Assembly (NCBI GenBank): GCA_001632435.1
Contig: KV423948.1
Coordinates: 62,001 to 126,000, forward strand
Source of the DNA: Calocera cornea HHB12733
Lineage: Eukaryota; Basidiomycota; Dacrymycetes; Dacrymycetales; Dacrymycetaceae
Length of the DNA stretch: 64,000 nt
Reading direction: 5' to 3'
A model generated the notes under the pieces. It was given only the letters and a program-made list of their open reading frames with translations, searched no databases and was not told the origin of the DNA. Both the position numbers and the translations under genes were made by a program. Positions 1 through 11,389 of the stretch are shown here, in pieces (within the stretch, counting starts at the first letter, position 1; each line of letters begins with the position of its first letter).

Positions 1-1274
1 CGATGGACGGGAGTCCGTTAGGTGTTGGCACTGTACGTCCTTCCGTCGTACCAATGCAAGCGACAGTGACTGACAACATTACAGGACATCGGCGGCAGCG
101 TCCGTATCCCTGCCGGGCTGAACGGTCTCTTTGGTCTCCGTCCCTCCTTCAACCGCTTCCCCTACCAAGGTGCAGTGAATAGCGGCTACGGGCAAGAGTC
201 CGTCCCCTCCGTGCTGGGCCCGATCACATCCTCCATCTCCGGCCTCAAGGCTTTCGCGAAGGGCGTGCTGAGCCAAGATCCGTGGTTGTATGACCCGCTC
301 TGTGTTAGGAAGCCGTGGGACGAGGAGAGCTACCTGCTCAAGGAGCACGGGGAGGGGAAGAAGATGTGCTTCGGGATCATGTGGGACGATGGGATCGTGC
401 TGCCTACGCCGCCGGTGAAGAGGGCGCTCGGGATTGCCAAGGCGGCGTTGGAGGCAGCGGGACATGAAGGTGCGTTCGATGCTTGCATCATCAAGTGCGT
501 CATTGAATCAGCATGCAGTCATTGACTGGAAGGGAATCCACCACGAAGAGCTGCGCGACATCATCATCGCGATATTCAACGGAGACGGGGGTGACAACTT
601 CGCCGATGTCTGCAAGATCTCCGGCGAGCCGCTGCTGCAAACGATGGTGCCCGATGCGCCTCTCCCGACCGATCAGTCGATGGTGTCGAAGGATGCTGAC
701 GAGGAGCCTGAGGGGTTGTTCGGCTCGTACAAGCGGCTCAGCGCGTATGAGCTCTGGCAGCTGCAGTGGAGGAAGAGGGCGCTGCAGAAGGACTACCTGG
801 ACCTGTGGGTTGGGACCAAGGGCAAGACCACTGGCCGCAAGATTGACGGCATCATCATGCCCATGGCGCCATACCCTGCTCCCCCTCATGGCAAGAACAT
901 GTGAGCGCCCTTCACTACCCTTGCAGATCTCCGGGGCTGATGGTGTTTCCAGCTATGTTGGATATACAATGCTGTGGAACATCCTCGATAACCCAACTGC
1001 GATTTTCCCCGTGACAACTGTCGACCAGAAGGTTGACGTCCCAGTAGAGAAGCACGAGTTCAGGTGCAAGGAGGATCAACTGGTGTACGAGATGTGTACG
1101 TAGTGTTCCTCTCCTTAGCGAAATCATTTGCTGACCTTCCATCCAGACTCATCGCCGGAGGTTTTCAAGGACGCCCCGGTTTCGCTGCAGCTTGTTGGCA
1201 TGAAGCTCGAGGAGGAGGCAGTCATTGGAATGACGGAAATCGTTTCGAAGATCGTAGCGGAGCACGCAAAGTGA
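1..1274 (+). CDS. Amidase (amidase-signature family), 3' part
   Basis: C-terminal part of an amidase-signature hydrolase, which cleaves carboxamides with a Ser-Ser-Lys triad. Exons 1-32, 85-469, 519-900, 953-1095 and 1147-1274 join in one frame. The first junction recreates the signature GSPLGVGTDIGGSVRIPA, with the catalytic serines in the GTDIGGS stretch. Further on are the family-typical GPITSSISGLKAF, a DG.I.P.APYPAPPHG region and a closing VSLQLVGMK. The N-terminal lysine region lies outside the window, so substrate cannot be judged. No signal peptide can be assessed. Introns are 46-52 nt. Identification as an amidase is firm; physiological role is unknown. Confidence 0.88.
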
Positions 1275-2788
1275 TTGGGAGTATTCACACATGAAACAGA
1301 AAGATACTTAGAACACTGTTCCTGTCTGATCTATGATATGGATGTTCTCGAAGGAATGATTATATCGCGATCAATGCCTGGCATTGAGCTTAGGTCAGCT
1401 TATTTTAGATAAGCAAGATCGAGTATGGATCCTCCCTGCGACCCAGGCACTCTGACTACGACAAAACACCGAACGGAGCCTCTCCTTCCTTTACGAGTGA
1501 GCGTGACAGACGCTGTCGGCCAAGATCACTCCTCCGAATCTCGCCGAAATTTGGGAAGTTGGTGCACTCAGCAGTCATATTACATGACACAGATCAATTC
1601 AGGCTGGCCAAAAAACCGCTCGTCAGTCAGGGAACCCGGCCGTTGATGACATGCTTACTTGTATGAATGGCCTATTTGGTATCGTGGCTTACTTAACGCG
1701 GTAATCAGCCGCCGTACCCAGTGTCGCAAATCCTCTCCGAGCATTATTACGCCGAGCGACGTGAGCATGTGTGAGAAGGAAGTCTCGGATCCCAATCCGG
1801 ATAAGCAGTGACTATGCGCAGTGTTGTTATCGATGACAGCGAGCACCTCCACGTCTGCCATTCGTCTTGCCGTCACCATCGAATCGAAGCTGTCAAGTGC
1901 TGGTAAGGCACGTCTGTTCAGGTGACAATTCTACGGGTCCGATGCTGTCAACAATGTTTTGGAGTGATTTTAGTTGGGTTGACGTTGCAACAAACGTGGA
2001 GGCACCGGTAGGAGTGAAGAGCGATAGTGGACTTGACACAATATGCTGTTATTTGGCTGAGCCCATGACATGAGACGTGAGTGCATGGAATAAAACGGAG
2101 CTGCAGCATGCATACGGTGTCACAGTGCCATCGCCGAACATCGGATAAACTGTGGTGTGCAACTTGTGCGGCTTATACAACCCCGGCAACCGCAAGTGCG
2201 GCCTGTTCGGATACTGATAAGGAAGTGGAAGCCGGGAATACGGATAGGTACCCTCAAAGTTTAGTTATATTCAAAAGTACTCGCCAAGGCAGAAGAGAAA
2301 ACAGAGTGTAGTTCATTTGCGGCAAGTCACGTTTCCGTTGCAAATCCCAACAAATCAGCCGCGGGAGAGGGCATGTGGAGAATGGGTGGCTATGACGTCT
2401 TGTAACCTGCGGAGTCAAAACGAACGGAACGCCGTCAGGGACGTTTCTTCCTTTGCGATAACGACCACCATTGGCGAATGGCAGGCTCCGATCCATTGGT
2501 TCAGTTCCTATTGCCGACTCTCCAGCATAGTCGGCACGTTATGTGGCCCGCAGCTTGCTGAGCTCTTTGCTAGTGCCTGTATTACCCATTTTGGTAATTG
2601 AAGGTGGCCTCCAACATGCTTGGCAAACTTCATGGTCGTGCCGAGTCTTGGCAATTCCTTGGCTCTTCGGTTTGTGCACCTCCGTTTACAATGCGCAGAA
2701 TGATATAAATTGTGAATAATGTGGATGGAGAGTGTCAGGCTACCGAATCTCAGTTGCCTAATCCGATCATTCTCAATCCTGCTTAAAG
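1275..2788. other. Intergenic, 1.5 kb
   Basis: No coding region with family resemblance or a consistent splice pattern was seen on either strand. The only recognisable element is a TATA-like box near the downstream gene. Confidence 0.6.
2704..2710 (+). promoter_or_regulatory. TATA-like box of ICH1
   Basis: TATAAAT lies 85 bp before the ATG at 2789, similar to the box-to-ATG spacing of the paralogue at 4509. Inferred from sequence and spacing only. Confidence 0.45.
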
Positions 2789-3757
2789 ATGTTCAAGACT
2801 CTCGCTCTCGCCCTCACCGCGTCGGCCACCCTCGCTGGTGCTAACATTGTCAAGTTCGGCAACTACTACAACTACTGGCTGTCCAACACAACGTCGAACA
2901 ACTTCGATTTGACTCGTTATGGCTCCGATAATCCCATCACTCTGCCCACTCTGTCGCACTCCAACTCGACTATCACCATTGCTCCTGAGCGCACGGCTCT
3001 GGTCATTATTGACATGCAGAGTGAACAATCTCTCCGTTTTACCTCAACGTCATGCTGATATCTCGACAGACTACTTCTTGCACCCTGAGCTCAGCTCTCG
3101 TGCCACTCTTGGTCGTGCCGCTGTTGCGCCCACCCTCGAGATGATCGACGCTTTCCGTGCCAAGGGAATGAAGATCGCATGGGTGCAGTGGGGCATTGAC
3201 GACTACGACTTGACCCATACGCTGTCTCCCTCTTTCATCTACGGCTTCTCGTCCTCTCACAGGATGGACAACACCTCTTTCTGTTCGGAGATGGGCACCA
3301 TCTCCAATGGCACCATTGATGCTGGCAAGAAGCTCTGCCGTGGCTCTTGGAACGCTCAGCAGTACGGTCCTCTGTACGACAGCTACCTCAAGGGTCTTGA
3401 TCTTGGCACCGACTTCTACTTCAACAAGAGTACGTTGCTCGGATCAAATCCTTATGATGTCGAGACTGAGCTAAATTGATCACAGACACGCTCTCTGGGC
3501 TTTGGGGCGTCTTCACTCCGTTTGAGCAGTGGCTGCACGACACTGGCGTTACCACTCTCTTCTTCGGCGGTGTCAACACCGATCAGTGCGTGTGGGGTAC
3601 GATGATCGACTCCGTTTACAAGGGCTACGACACCATCATGGTCCAGGATATCTGCGCTACAACCTCGCCCATCTACGCTACCCAGATGGTTGTCTACAAC
3701 ATTGGCAGCGACGGCTGGACCACGAACACCAGCATGATCCTTCCTCTCCTCAAGTAA
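2789..3757 (+). CDS. ICH1: secreted isochorismatase-like cysteine hydrolase
   Basis: Predicted 287 aa protein from exons 2789-3020, 3070-3429 and 3486-3757. Residues 1-18 form a signal peptide (MFKTLALALTASATLAGA). A Tyr-rich KFGNYYNYWL motif follows, then the isochorismatase-like alpha/beta fold: Asp75 in VIIDMQ, a Lys at about 197 in DFYFNK, and nucleophile Cys232 in GGVNTDQCVWGT. These are the three catalytic positions of the family, which includes isochorismatases, nicotinamidases and N-carbamoyl amidases. Several N-x-S/T sites agree with secretion. Substrate cannot be read from the sequence; secreted relatives in some plant-associated fungi act on salicylate precursors, but that is only an analogy. 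Paralogues with the same two intron positions lie at 4509 and 24103. Confidence 0.85.
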
Positions 3758-4508
3758 GCGTGATTTCGATCCTGATCGGAACTCTTCTCCGAGGCTGTCA
3801 TCGTCAAATGTCAACAGAGACACCTCCTTCCGAGTTTGTTTTCCGTTTCTATTGTAATGACATACCAGATTACGTTGCCGAAGGCTGCTTGCATGTTCAT
3901 CCTATAGCCGGGACGATCTCCGGCGTGAAGATTCCAGGGGTGGATTTGGGTGACAGCTGAATCCCCACGCAAAGAAGCAGTCACTCGAGGGAGCATAAGC
4001 AAGTTTCCGCTGGAATCCCCGGAGATGAAAAGCGCATGAAGAAGTGGTGGCAGTGAAAGAATGAAGAGCGGGTGCACGGCGGGATGCGGGACCAAATAGA
4101 AGCCACTGCGGTGGACCCTTGTGTCAACGAGACGCGCCGAGAGATAAGACCAAACGAGCGAATGACGAGGTTCCGTCTCTTTCTTCTCTACGTTGACGCA
4201 CGGTCGTTGGGACACGGTGTGCTTCTAACCTCTGTCCTCCCGCTCATTGCCCGTATGTCATTCGGGGCAAATACTTGGCCCGTCTGCTCTGAATACTCTT
4301 GGTAACTCGGTCGAAGCGGGCTGCTGATCCATCAATTCAACATTGTTCCGGATGTCCGGTTTCTATTGTTAGCGGCTGCTTCTTCCTGTTCGACTTGCTG
4401 TCCGCAATGCTATAAAATGGGCCAAACGCACGCCAGACAGGTCACGGGCTTCTTGTCACTCAAAGTCTGCACCCATACCTGGTCTCGATCCGACGTTGAC
4501 CTGTGAAG
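3758..4508. other. Intergenic between ICH1 and ICH2
   Basis: About 750 bp with no gene seen apart from the promoter of the downstream copy (TATA-like box at 4411). Confidence 0.6.
4411..4417 (+). promoter_or_regulatory. TATA-like box of ICH2
   Basis: TATAAAA, 98 bp before the ATG at 4509. Confidence 0.5.
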
Positions 4509-5470
4509 ATGTTCAAGCTTCTTACGTCCGTTCTCGCACTGACAACGACGGTCGCCGTTGCGGAGAAGTTCGGCAACTTCTACAACTACTGGCTCTACAA
4601 CTCGACCGCGAACATCTTTGATCTGACTCGCTATGGCTCGAGCAATCCCATCACTCTGCCCACGCTGTCCAACCGGAACTCGAGCATCATCATTGCCCCC
4701 GAGAGGAGCGCTCTTGTCATTGTCGACATGCAGAGTGAGTGTATACCTTCACCTATCCTCAGATCAGTCACTGATCTCCAACTGCTTAGACTACTTCCTG
4801 GATCCCGAGCTGAGCCCTGGTGCCAAGGCCGGTCGCGCTGCAGTCGCGCCCACCTTGCAGCTGATCGACGCCTTCCGCGCCAAAGGCATGCCGATCGCCT
4901 GGGTTCAGTGGGGTATCGACGAGTACGATCTCACCCATCTCCTGTCGCCCTCTTTCCTGTACGGCTTCTCCGACGGCAAGCACGCCAACACGTCGTTCTG
5001 CTCTGAGATGGGTACCGTCCACAATGGCACCATCGATGCCGGCAAGCTCTTGTGTCGCGGCGCGTGGAACGCTCAGCAATACGGTCCCCTCTACACAAGC
5101 TACCTTCAGGGTCTCGAGATGGGCACTGACTTCTACTTCAACAAGAGTAAGTTGCAATTCATCGATGCATGCGAGGCGGGATACTGACTCAGCCGTAGAC
5201 ACGCTCTCTGGTCTCTGGGGTGTTTTCACTCCGTTCGAGCAGTGGCTGCACGACACTGGTGTTACGACTCTCTTCTTCGGCGGTGTCAACACTGATCAGT
5301 GCGTCTTCGGCACTATGATCGATGCGGTCTACAAGGGATACGATACCATCATGGTTGAGGACATCTGCGGCACGACCTCGCCGTACTACGCCACCCAGAT
5401 GGTTGTCTACAACATTGGCGGTGACGGCTGGACCACGAACACCAGCATGATCCTTCCGGCCCTTGCGTGA
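4509..5470 (+). CDS. ICH2: secreted isochorismatase-like cysteine hydrolase
   Basis: Predicted 284 aa tandem paralogue of ICH1, exons 4509-4734, 4790-5146 and 5199-5470, with introns in identical positions and phase. The start is the ATG followed by FKLLTSVLALTTTVAVAEK, a signal peptide; the codon two triplets upstream is GTG and is not a start. Catalytic positions are present: Asp in VIVDMQ, Lys in DFYFNK, Cys in NTDQCVFGT. The body is strongly similar to ICH1 (for example WGVFTPFEQWLHDTGVTTLF in both), so duplication is recent or the sequence is well conserved. No defect seen; likely functional and secreted. Confidence 0.85.
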
Positions 5471-6253
5471 GATGCTGGCGAGTGAGGCAATGATCCGTCA
5501 GACGGTCCATAGCTTCTGCTAAACCATCGTAGATAGCAAACCAAATCAATTCTAGGTTATTGTTCTGACACTCGTAAATTGAAGAAGATCAACGCTCCAT
5601 GTGTGAAACTCGAGGGCAGAAAGTCCACCCGGTCGCGCCGGTTGTTTACGCGTCGTGGGTGCCGTCAGGTGCATCCGCGGAAGCACTTTACCCCACAAAG
5701 CCGTCGCGTCATGGTTACTTGTCAAGTTTTCTTTCCAGTTACAATGACCGGAGCTCGGTACAAGCTTGTGTAACCCAACATGGTCTATCGCCATCCACCC
5801 ATCCACAGCTCACGCAAATTCAATACGATTTCGCTCAGGATCGCTGCTTGAGTCTATGGCCCTATTCTGGGATGGGCAGCGGCATGGGCAAAATAGGCGC
5901 CCATGCGCCAAAGGCTTGTCATATATCCGCCATCGCGAATTATCTGTAAACCTTGGATGGCGCCTCTACAATCGAATTGCCAACTCAAACTGGGCTGTTA
6001 AGGCGACTTCACGCATGTCTATTTCGAAAGAGCATCAATAACCAGGAACGAGTGCATCAGCCACTTTCAACCGTCGCCTGTCCGCAAGGGATCGGCGCCA
6101 CACCTGTCACATCGTCGCACGATATTCCTAGGCCCTCCATCATCCAGGAACGCAGCCGGGAAACCTCGCCATTTAGGCGCCTATCAGGATTCTATAAGAG
6201 GGCGGATATAACATCGACGGCGCTTGATTCCAGTTCTTTCGCCCCGTCTCGCG
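5471..6253. other. Intergenic between ICH2 and MEM1
   Basis: About 780 bp without a supported gene. A TATA-like box (6193) marks the promoter of MEM1. Confidence 0.6.
6193..6199 (+). promoter_or_regulatory. TATA-like box of MEM1
   Basis: TATAAGA, 61 bp before the ATG at 6254; MEM3 has the same heptamer 69 bp before its ATG. Confidence 0.5.
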
Positions 6254-8459
6254 ATGTTCGGCTGGCTTCCCCACGCAGAGTACCCCGTCACCCGTCAATT
6301 CAGTTTCGTCTTCAGTGTCATTACTTGGGTACTCTTCACCCTCATTACTGCAGCCCTTGCCGGTGGGTTTTTTTTACTGCGTTCTGAAGTGCTCTAGGTC
6401 TAGTCTCATCATTAATCCAGTTGTCTCCTTTGCTGCGTACGGATATGAGACCATCAGTGTTCTGAGTCCAGAGTTCAATGCCACTCAAGAATTCGTGAGC
6501 AAGATGTTCACCGACGTTTTCCTTCGCTGATGTTTGTATAGTGGTTTGATCACTTTATCCCTCGGTCCCTTATGCCGCAAGCGGGCAGCTCGTGTCAACC
6601 CTTCGCGTATCGAATAGGGGACTCCTTTCGCACTTCTTCCCGGATCTTCACATGGGAAATCATAAACATCGCCCAGAACCGTAAGCCGCTTACCCGCTAT
6701 ATGATGGACTTACTCCATGGCCGATAGAGGACGAGCAAGGAAACTGGGAGTCAGGTAGTCTGTTCACGAGCATGCCCTACAGCAATGTCCAGATGGACTA
6801 CTGCGATGTGAGCGATATAACGCTGCTTGCCGATCTCTTCCAGCAGTCTGTCCAATTGGAGGTAAGAACATCTCGGTCCAAACATTGCATATGACTGAGA
6901 ACAGTCTAGACTCGAATAATGTGTACTTTGCCTATTCCCATGATGGCCAGAACCATCGTGTCAGCTTCCGAGCTATTGTCTCGTTCCACGTTTGTCGAGT
7001 ACCCTTGGACGACGAACACCACCGGCGGATCTGCTCCGATCCCACCTCAAATGAACGTGTCGTCTGCTATGGACATGTTGGGGACAGACTTATGGGAGCA
7101 CTTAGAGGTTCTGAATGTCGCAACGAATGGATCGGCACCCAGCTTACTTGAAGCACAATTCACCTACCATGGTGAAGGCTTAAGCTGGTGTCCCGCTGCA
7201 TTTATTGGCACACAAGGCTGGTGTACGCTGTCGGATGAGCTTATGGAACCTCACTTTGAGTCAACGCTTCCTTGATCTGTCCATCTTGCTGGGTACTCAG
7301 CATTGTGCTCTAGGTTGGGACAAGACAGCGTTGGTTGGTTGAACACAACCTTACTGTATGAAGACAGTTCAGACGAATTGACGGTTGAAGATGCGAACTT
7401 CTACAATCCGGTCCGCAACGTGATTCGAGCGATGCACTCGGCAGCAAGGGCAGATCTTGGATCCTATCGTGCCAACAATCTGTTTCAAAACGAAGACGTC
7501 TTACATCAACAAATCAATGCAACCGCAATCTCAACGTGGTATGGCGTGACAATAGTCACCACATTACAGGGCGCGAATGCCGTGCTTGGAAACGACCCGG
7601 AGTGGAATTTTTCGGCTCTGCCTCTCACCGCACCCGGACCTAGCGTTATGGAAACTACGTATCTTTGCAATCGACAGGTAAGTCTCTTGAAGTAGCCGAA
7701 GCAAGTCGGAGCTGAATTGTTACTAGGTTCAGAAGTCAGCGGCTGCCCTGTTCTTTTCGATCACTTCTGGTACTTGGTCCAACCTGTTCGGTAAGCATCA
7801 TCCTCCTGCCCGAGGAGCAGCCGCAACTTATGATTGAAAGCCGCTTATGGGTTCTGGATGTTTATCAGTACCTGGTATCTCAAGAGGAAGCAAAACGACA
7901 GTACGTAGCTCCAGTTTGACGCTAGTCGGCGAAATTGACAAGTGCAGTGAATATCTGTGAGGGATGTATGCATACAAAAGGGGTGCATCGACACGCCCCT
8001 TCCTTCAGACAGTCAAGCACCTCACTGTCACATACGATTGTCCCGAGCCACGGCGGACATGAGCCCGCCAAATCACCGGATCACAACGCAGAGGAAGACG
8101 CGGGTCATGTCTATCCTCATACGAACCCCACGACACTGCCATTCCTTGGTGGAACATATGGTTATACCCACTTTCAGCGAGTGGGACAATCGGGATATGC
8201 AGATCCCTATCAATCGCCCGGCGACATCCCACTGTCGCCTTTGACTCCACGGCAGCCCGCGTATTCCGATTGCCCACCTCGTAGGTCAAATCTGACCACG
8301 CAGGGGGACTTTCCGCAGTCTGAACCCTCTGGATACATGGATGAACGCCGCGCATCTAGTCCAAGTGCTTTGCATTCACCACAAACATCTGCCGCACCTT
8401 CCACCTCGCGGCCCAGCCTTTATTCTCCAGCTGTAGCTAATCTATACGGCAGTAACTAG
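6254..8459 (+). CDS. MEM1: uncharacterised two-TM ectodomain protein
   Basis: No known family recognised. Predicted 601 aa, nine exons: 6254-6362, 6421-6494, 6542-6680, 6728-6861, 6910-7259, 7314-7677, 7727-7790, 7841-7900, 7948-8459. TM1 spans about residues 16-38 (FVFSVITWVLFTLITAALA). The ectodomain (about 40-390) carries many N-x-S/T sites and conserved cysteines in DYCDVSD, RIMCTLPIPM, WCPAAFIGTQGWC and TTYLCNRQ. TM2 (about 391-427) contains FFSITSGTWSNLF and GFWMFISTWYLK. A juxtamembrane NICEGC motif leads into a Pro/Ser-rich tail of about 170 aa. Paralogues MEM2, MEM3 and MEM4 in this window share these motifs and nearly all intron positions, which supports the splicing. Orientation (ectodomain outside) is inferred from N-glycosylation sites and Cys pairs. 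Function unknown. Confidence 0.8.
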
Positions 8460-8509
8460 TACCGCGTTGGGAAGCGGTTCGTGCGGCAGCTTGCTCCAAC
8501 CAGCATGTA

Positions 8510-8858
8510 GTTCGGTCATATCTGGAATCTCATAATGTGTGAACGATTCTAGTGTTGAGTAACACCATGCGTTCTCGTCCCTTCCGCATCTACGCGGTCC
8601 TGATGTTGCAAACAGGGCGATCCCGTCATGCCTATCGCGAGCGCGTTTCTGCTGAAGGAACTCTTGGAAAACTCGGCCAGTTTGGTGCTGCAACACGGCG
8701 CCGACCATGGCACAAAGTCGTTCCCACCTCTCTGCCCCATCAACAACTCACGCGCGTATTTCACAAAGGGCATCTTACCGGAAGACGGCCATGCATGTGA
8801 GCTTGATCAGCCACATTTTCCGGCAGCTACTAGCGCACGTCCAGCAGACGGACTCTAG
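8510..8858 (+). pseudogene. 5'-truncated copy of TAP-like alpha/beta hydrolase
   Basis: Only the last part of a TAP-like hydrolase gene is present. From about 8540 the DNA follows the gene at 19890-22067 (its 21.76-22.06 kb part), including the last intron: both have CCTTCCGCAT inside it and CAAACAGG at its end. The readable exon begins ADPVMPIASAFLLKELLENS, keeps the family Asp and His (ADPVMP, GADHGTKS) and stops at 8856-8858. The serine-nucleophile half, oxyanion region and N-terminus are absent, so it cannot encode an enzyme. Retention of the intron shows a DNA-level segmental copy, not a retrocopy. It starts within about 60 bp of the MEM1 stop codon. Confidence 0.85.
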
Positions 8859-9188
8859 CCATCATAGAGCGACGAAAAATAAATGACATTCTATGAGGGA
8901 ACGAAACACAGAGCACAGTCAAGAACAGAGATGGAACAAAGTAGGAACAGGTGCAAGGATTACACAAAGAAACTATTAGTAGACAGCGACCGGAGCAAGA
9001 GTATTAAGTGGATGAAACAACTAATAGGGTTTAAAAAGAACATATTAGCAGACAATTATCAGTGGTTAAGAGACGAACGAATAGAAGGACACAGCAATTA
9101 AGAAGCACAGTGACTACAGCAAAGGCACGATGGGTATGAGGGAGGAATGATAACCACTGACTTGGAGAAGTAGACATAGAAGCGAAGT
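8859..9188. other. Intergenic, A-rich
   Basis: About 330 bp, purine- and AT-rich compared with its neighbours on the + strand; no gene or element recognised. Confidence 0.5.
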
Positions 9189-10909
9189 CTAGTAGTGAGC
9201 TTCTTCTTCGTCTTCTTCTTCCTCATCTGTCAGAACGTCAGCGTTTGCCCATGAAGGATTGACAATTCCCTTACAAAGATGCAGAGCGGGAAGTGGATCT
9301 GCTCGGATCACATTGCCCCTCAGAGAGAGGTACTCTGACCGCACGGAGTCGTAGTCCTCTTCAGGATACGCAACAACCCATCCATCCCCCACGCCGTATG
9401 TGAATTCGGGGTTTTCGGTTCCATCCCTTTCGGTGCGGATCCACCACTCGAAGGCTGGAACATCGGGGTCCGTGTACATCCATTGGAGGATGCTGCCCGT
9501 CTCGGTGACATAAAAAAGGGATGCTGGAGGTTCCTCCTTGCTTGGTGCATCCGGGTGGGAGTGGCCCGGCAAGGAGTCCGCCAAGGTTTCGCCATCGCAG
9601 AGTTGTCTCTCCATCTCTTCGACGACGGAATCTTCATCCTCTGATCCATAGAAGGAGTCTTGCACATTGGTGTGGCTGCGGCAAAATGTCAAATACAGTC
9701 GGACCCCAAAACAGTAGAATAACACTAACAGACGCTCTTCATGCGAGCTCTCATGGTGCATGTACCGCGAGGATCGTTCCATCGGTGTACACAAAGGGGA
9801 TGTCAGAATGCTGCTGGTTGCCAGCACCTCAGTTTCATGCTCCTCGTCATCCCAGTCCGTGAGCGTAATCGTCACGAACGAAGGGGTATCGATATACGAG
9901 TCGGGCGAAGAGGGTGGCGAGCTCCAAGAGAAAGTGAGATCTGGCGGTCCCTCTATGGGTGTGTTATCGACCAGCGAGATCGTGAGCCGGGGTAGGGAGG
10001 TGCTGACGATGATCTCGCCGGAGTCGGTCATCTCAGTGTCGATGATGTCAACATCGCACGAGTCTTCTAGAGACGGCCCTGCGACGTACGTTAGACGAAG
10101 AAGGTGCAAGAGAGTCCAAGGAACGCACTATCCATGAAGGCATCAGCTAGCAGTGTGTTCCTAGTATTGTCTTCTGATCCAACCGAAATGTTGGTAATGT
10201 TGAGGCCAGCATCCTCTTGAACCAACGGTATGTGGGCTCCCGCCTCCGACGTGTGAACCTGATTGCAATTCAGGTTCGAGTTGCCTCGGAAACTTCAAGA
10301 GACCTACCTGTCGATCAAGGTCCGTGAGCTCCATAGTGGTGGGCCCAGGTGTGGCGAGAGGAAGAGCCGAGAAACCCCACTCCAGGGCGTTGCCGAGGGC
10401 GGCGTTCGCATCCTGAACTGGGGCTTCATCCTGCAGAACAGACAGAGGAGGGTCAATAGCCTCGTCGGCAGAGTTGAGCGGGCTTGCAAGGTTCGGCTCG
10501 CTCTGGAGGTCGATCGGCGTGATGATATCGAGCCTGTCAGGGCTGTCGTGGGCGACTTCTTTCTCGTACGCGAGACGGAGGTCATCGAGCCCTGCCAACA
10601 AAGGAGCAGCACCGAGAATGCCGTATCCGGCCATCGGGTCCAAGAGGCCCGTGTGGGAGGCAATGCAGCCCGTGATACCGTGGGCGGGAGCGAAGGTCGT
10701 AAGGCTCAGGAGCCAAGAGAGTGGAGAACGTTTTGGGAGCGTCTATACAGAGAGTTAGGACAGACGCAAGTTGCGTAGATAGACTGCAGGCGCACCTTGG
10801 CGAGACCGAGACCAAGCTGCCCAACGGGCGACACAAGCACCTTCACATCCGAGAAGGGACGGAAGGGGTTGTATGGAGCGCCAACAGTAAGTGCGATGAT
10901 CGAAGACAT
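9189..10909 (-). CDS. Chimeric hypothetical protein containing a MEM-family piece
   Basis: No whole-length family recognised. Minus-strand exons 10796-10909, 10308-10742, 10129-10258, 9730-10078 and 9189-9675 join in one frame to 504 aa. The first about 110 residues (SPVGQLGLGLAK, SHTGLLDPMAGYGILGAAP) resemble nothing else in the window. The end of exon 2 (ANAALGNALEWGFSALPL to DLDRQ) and its donor, the intron and the next exon start are alignable with MEM1 7565-7745, so a MEM exon-intron-exon segment was built in. The rest is acidic and low in complexity, with a Glu/Asp-rich C-terminus (DEEEEDEEEAHY), and has no TM helix. The start is the ATG at 10909; an in-frame ATG lies 24 bp upstream. 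Five intact exons argue for a real gene, but expression is unproven. Confidence 0.6.
10240..10434 (-). repeat. Diverged copy of MEM1 exon 6 end, intron 6 and exon 7 start
   Basis: Read on the minus strand, this stretch parallels MEM1 at about 7565-7745: GAGTGG..TTTCTCGGCTCT, then the shared splice donor with GTCTCTTGAAGT just inside the intron, a shared CTGAATTG late in the intron, and an exon start GTTCA in both. Similarity includes intron sequence, so the copying was genomic. Confidence 0.75.
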
Positions 10910-11389
10910 GGTACAGAATAGAGGGAGGAGCACGCGAAGAGCGGAGACCGCGGGAGGAGGCTGAGAGCTGAGAGGGGAAGATGGTCGAGGGGGAGCAAGT
11001 TGGATTCCCCTCGAGCGAGCCCCGCAGGAGCCATTTGACCCCCAGGACTCGCCTAGCAGCGTCGACTACTGTGATGTTCACAGAGAGTGAAACCGGATGG
11101 CCAGACCACGAGAGTGAGACGGCTCTGGAATGCGCGCCATGAGAGACAACCGCAACGCGTTCACGCTGCCGAGCTCTTCTATCTGCAGAACGTGCGTAAA
11201 GACGGCGCGATTGTCCAGCTTAGCCAGTGTATCGCTGCCATAGACCAGTCTCCAAAGTAGAACGTACGGGAGAGGACAGCGGAGAATATCGACTCAGTTG
11301 AAGCAAGTCAGGTCGCTTCAGGTTGGGCGGCGATCCTGCCGAAGACACGTCGGCGTGTTGCCTTGGAAGCCAGGGTCTAACGACAGTAT
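10910..11389. other. Intergenic
   Basis: About 480 bp upstream of the chimeric gene, holding its promoter; no other gene recognised. Confidence 0.45.
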
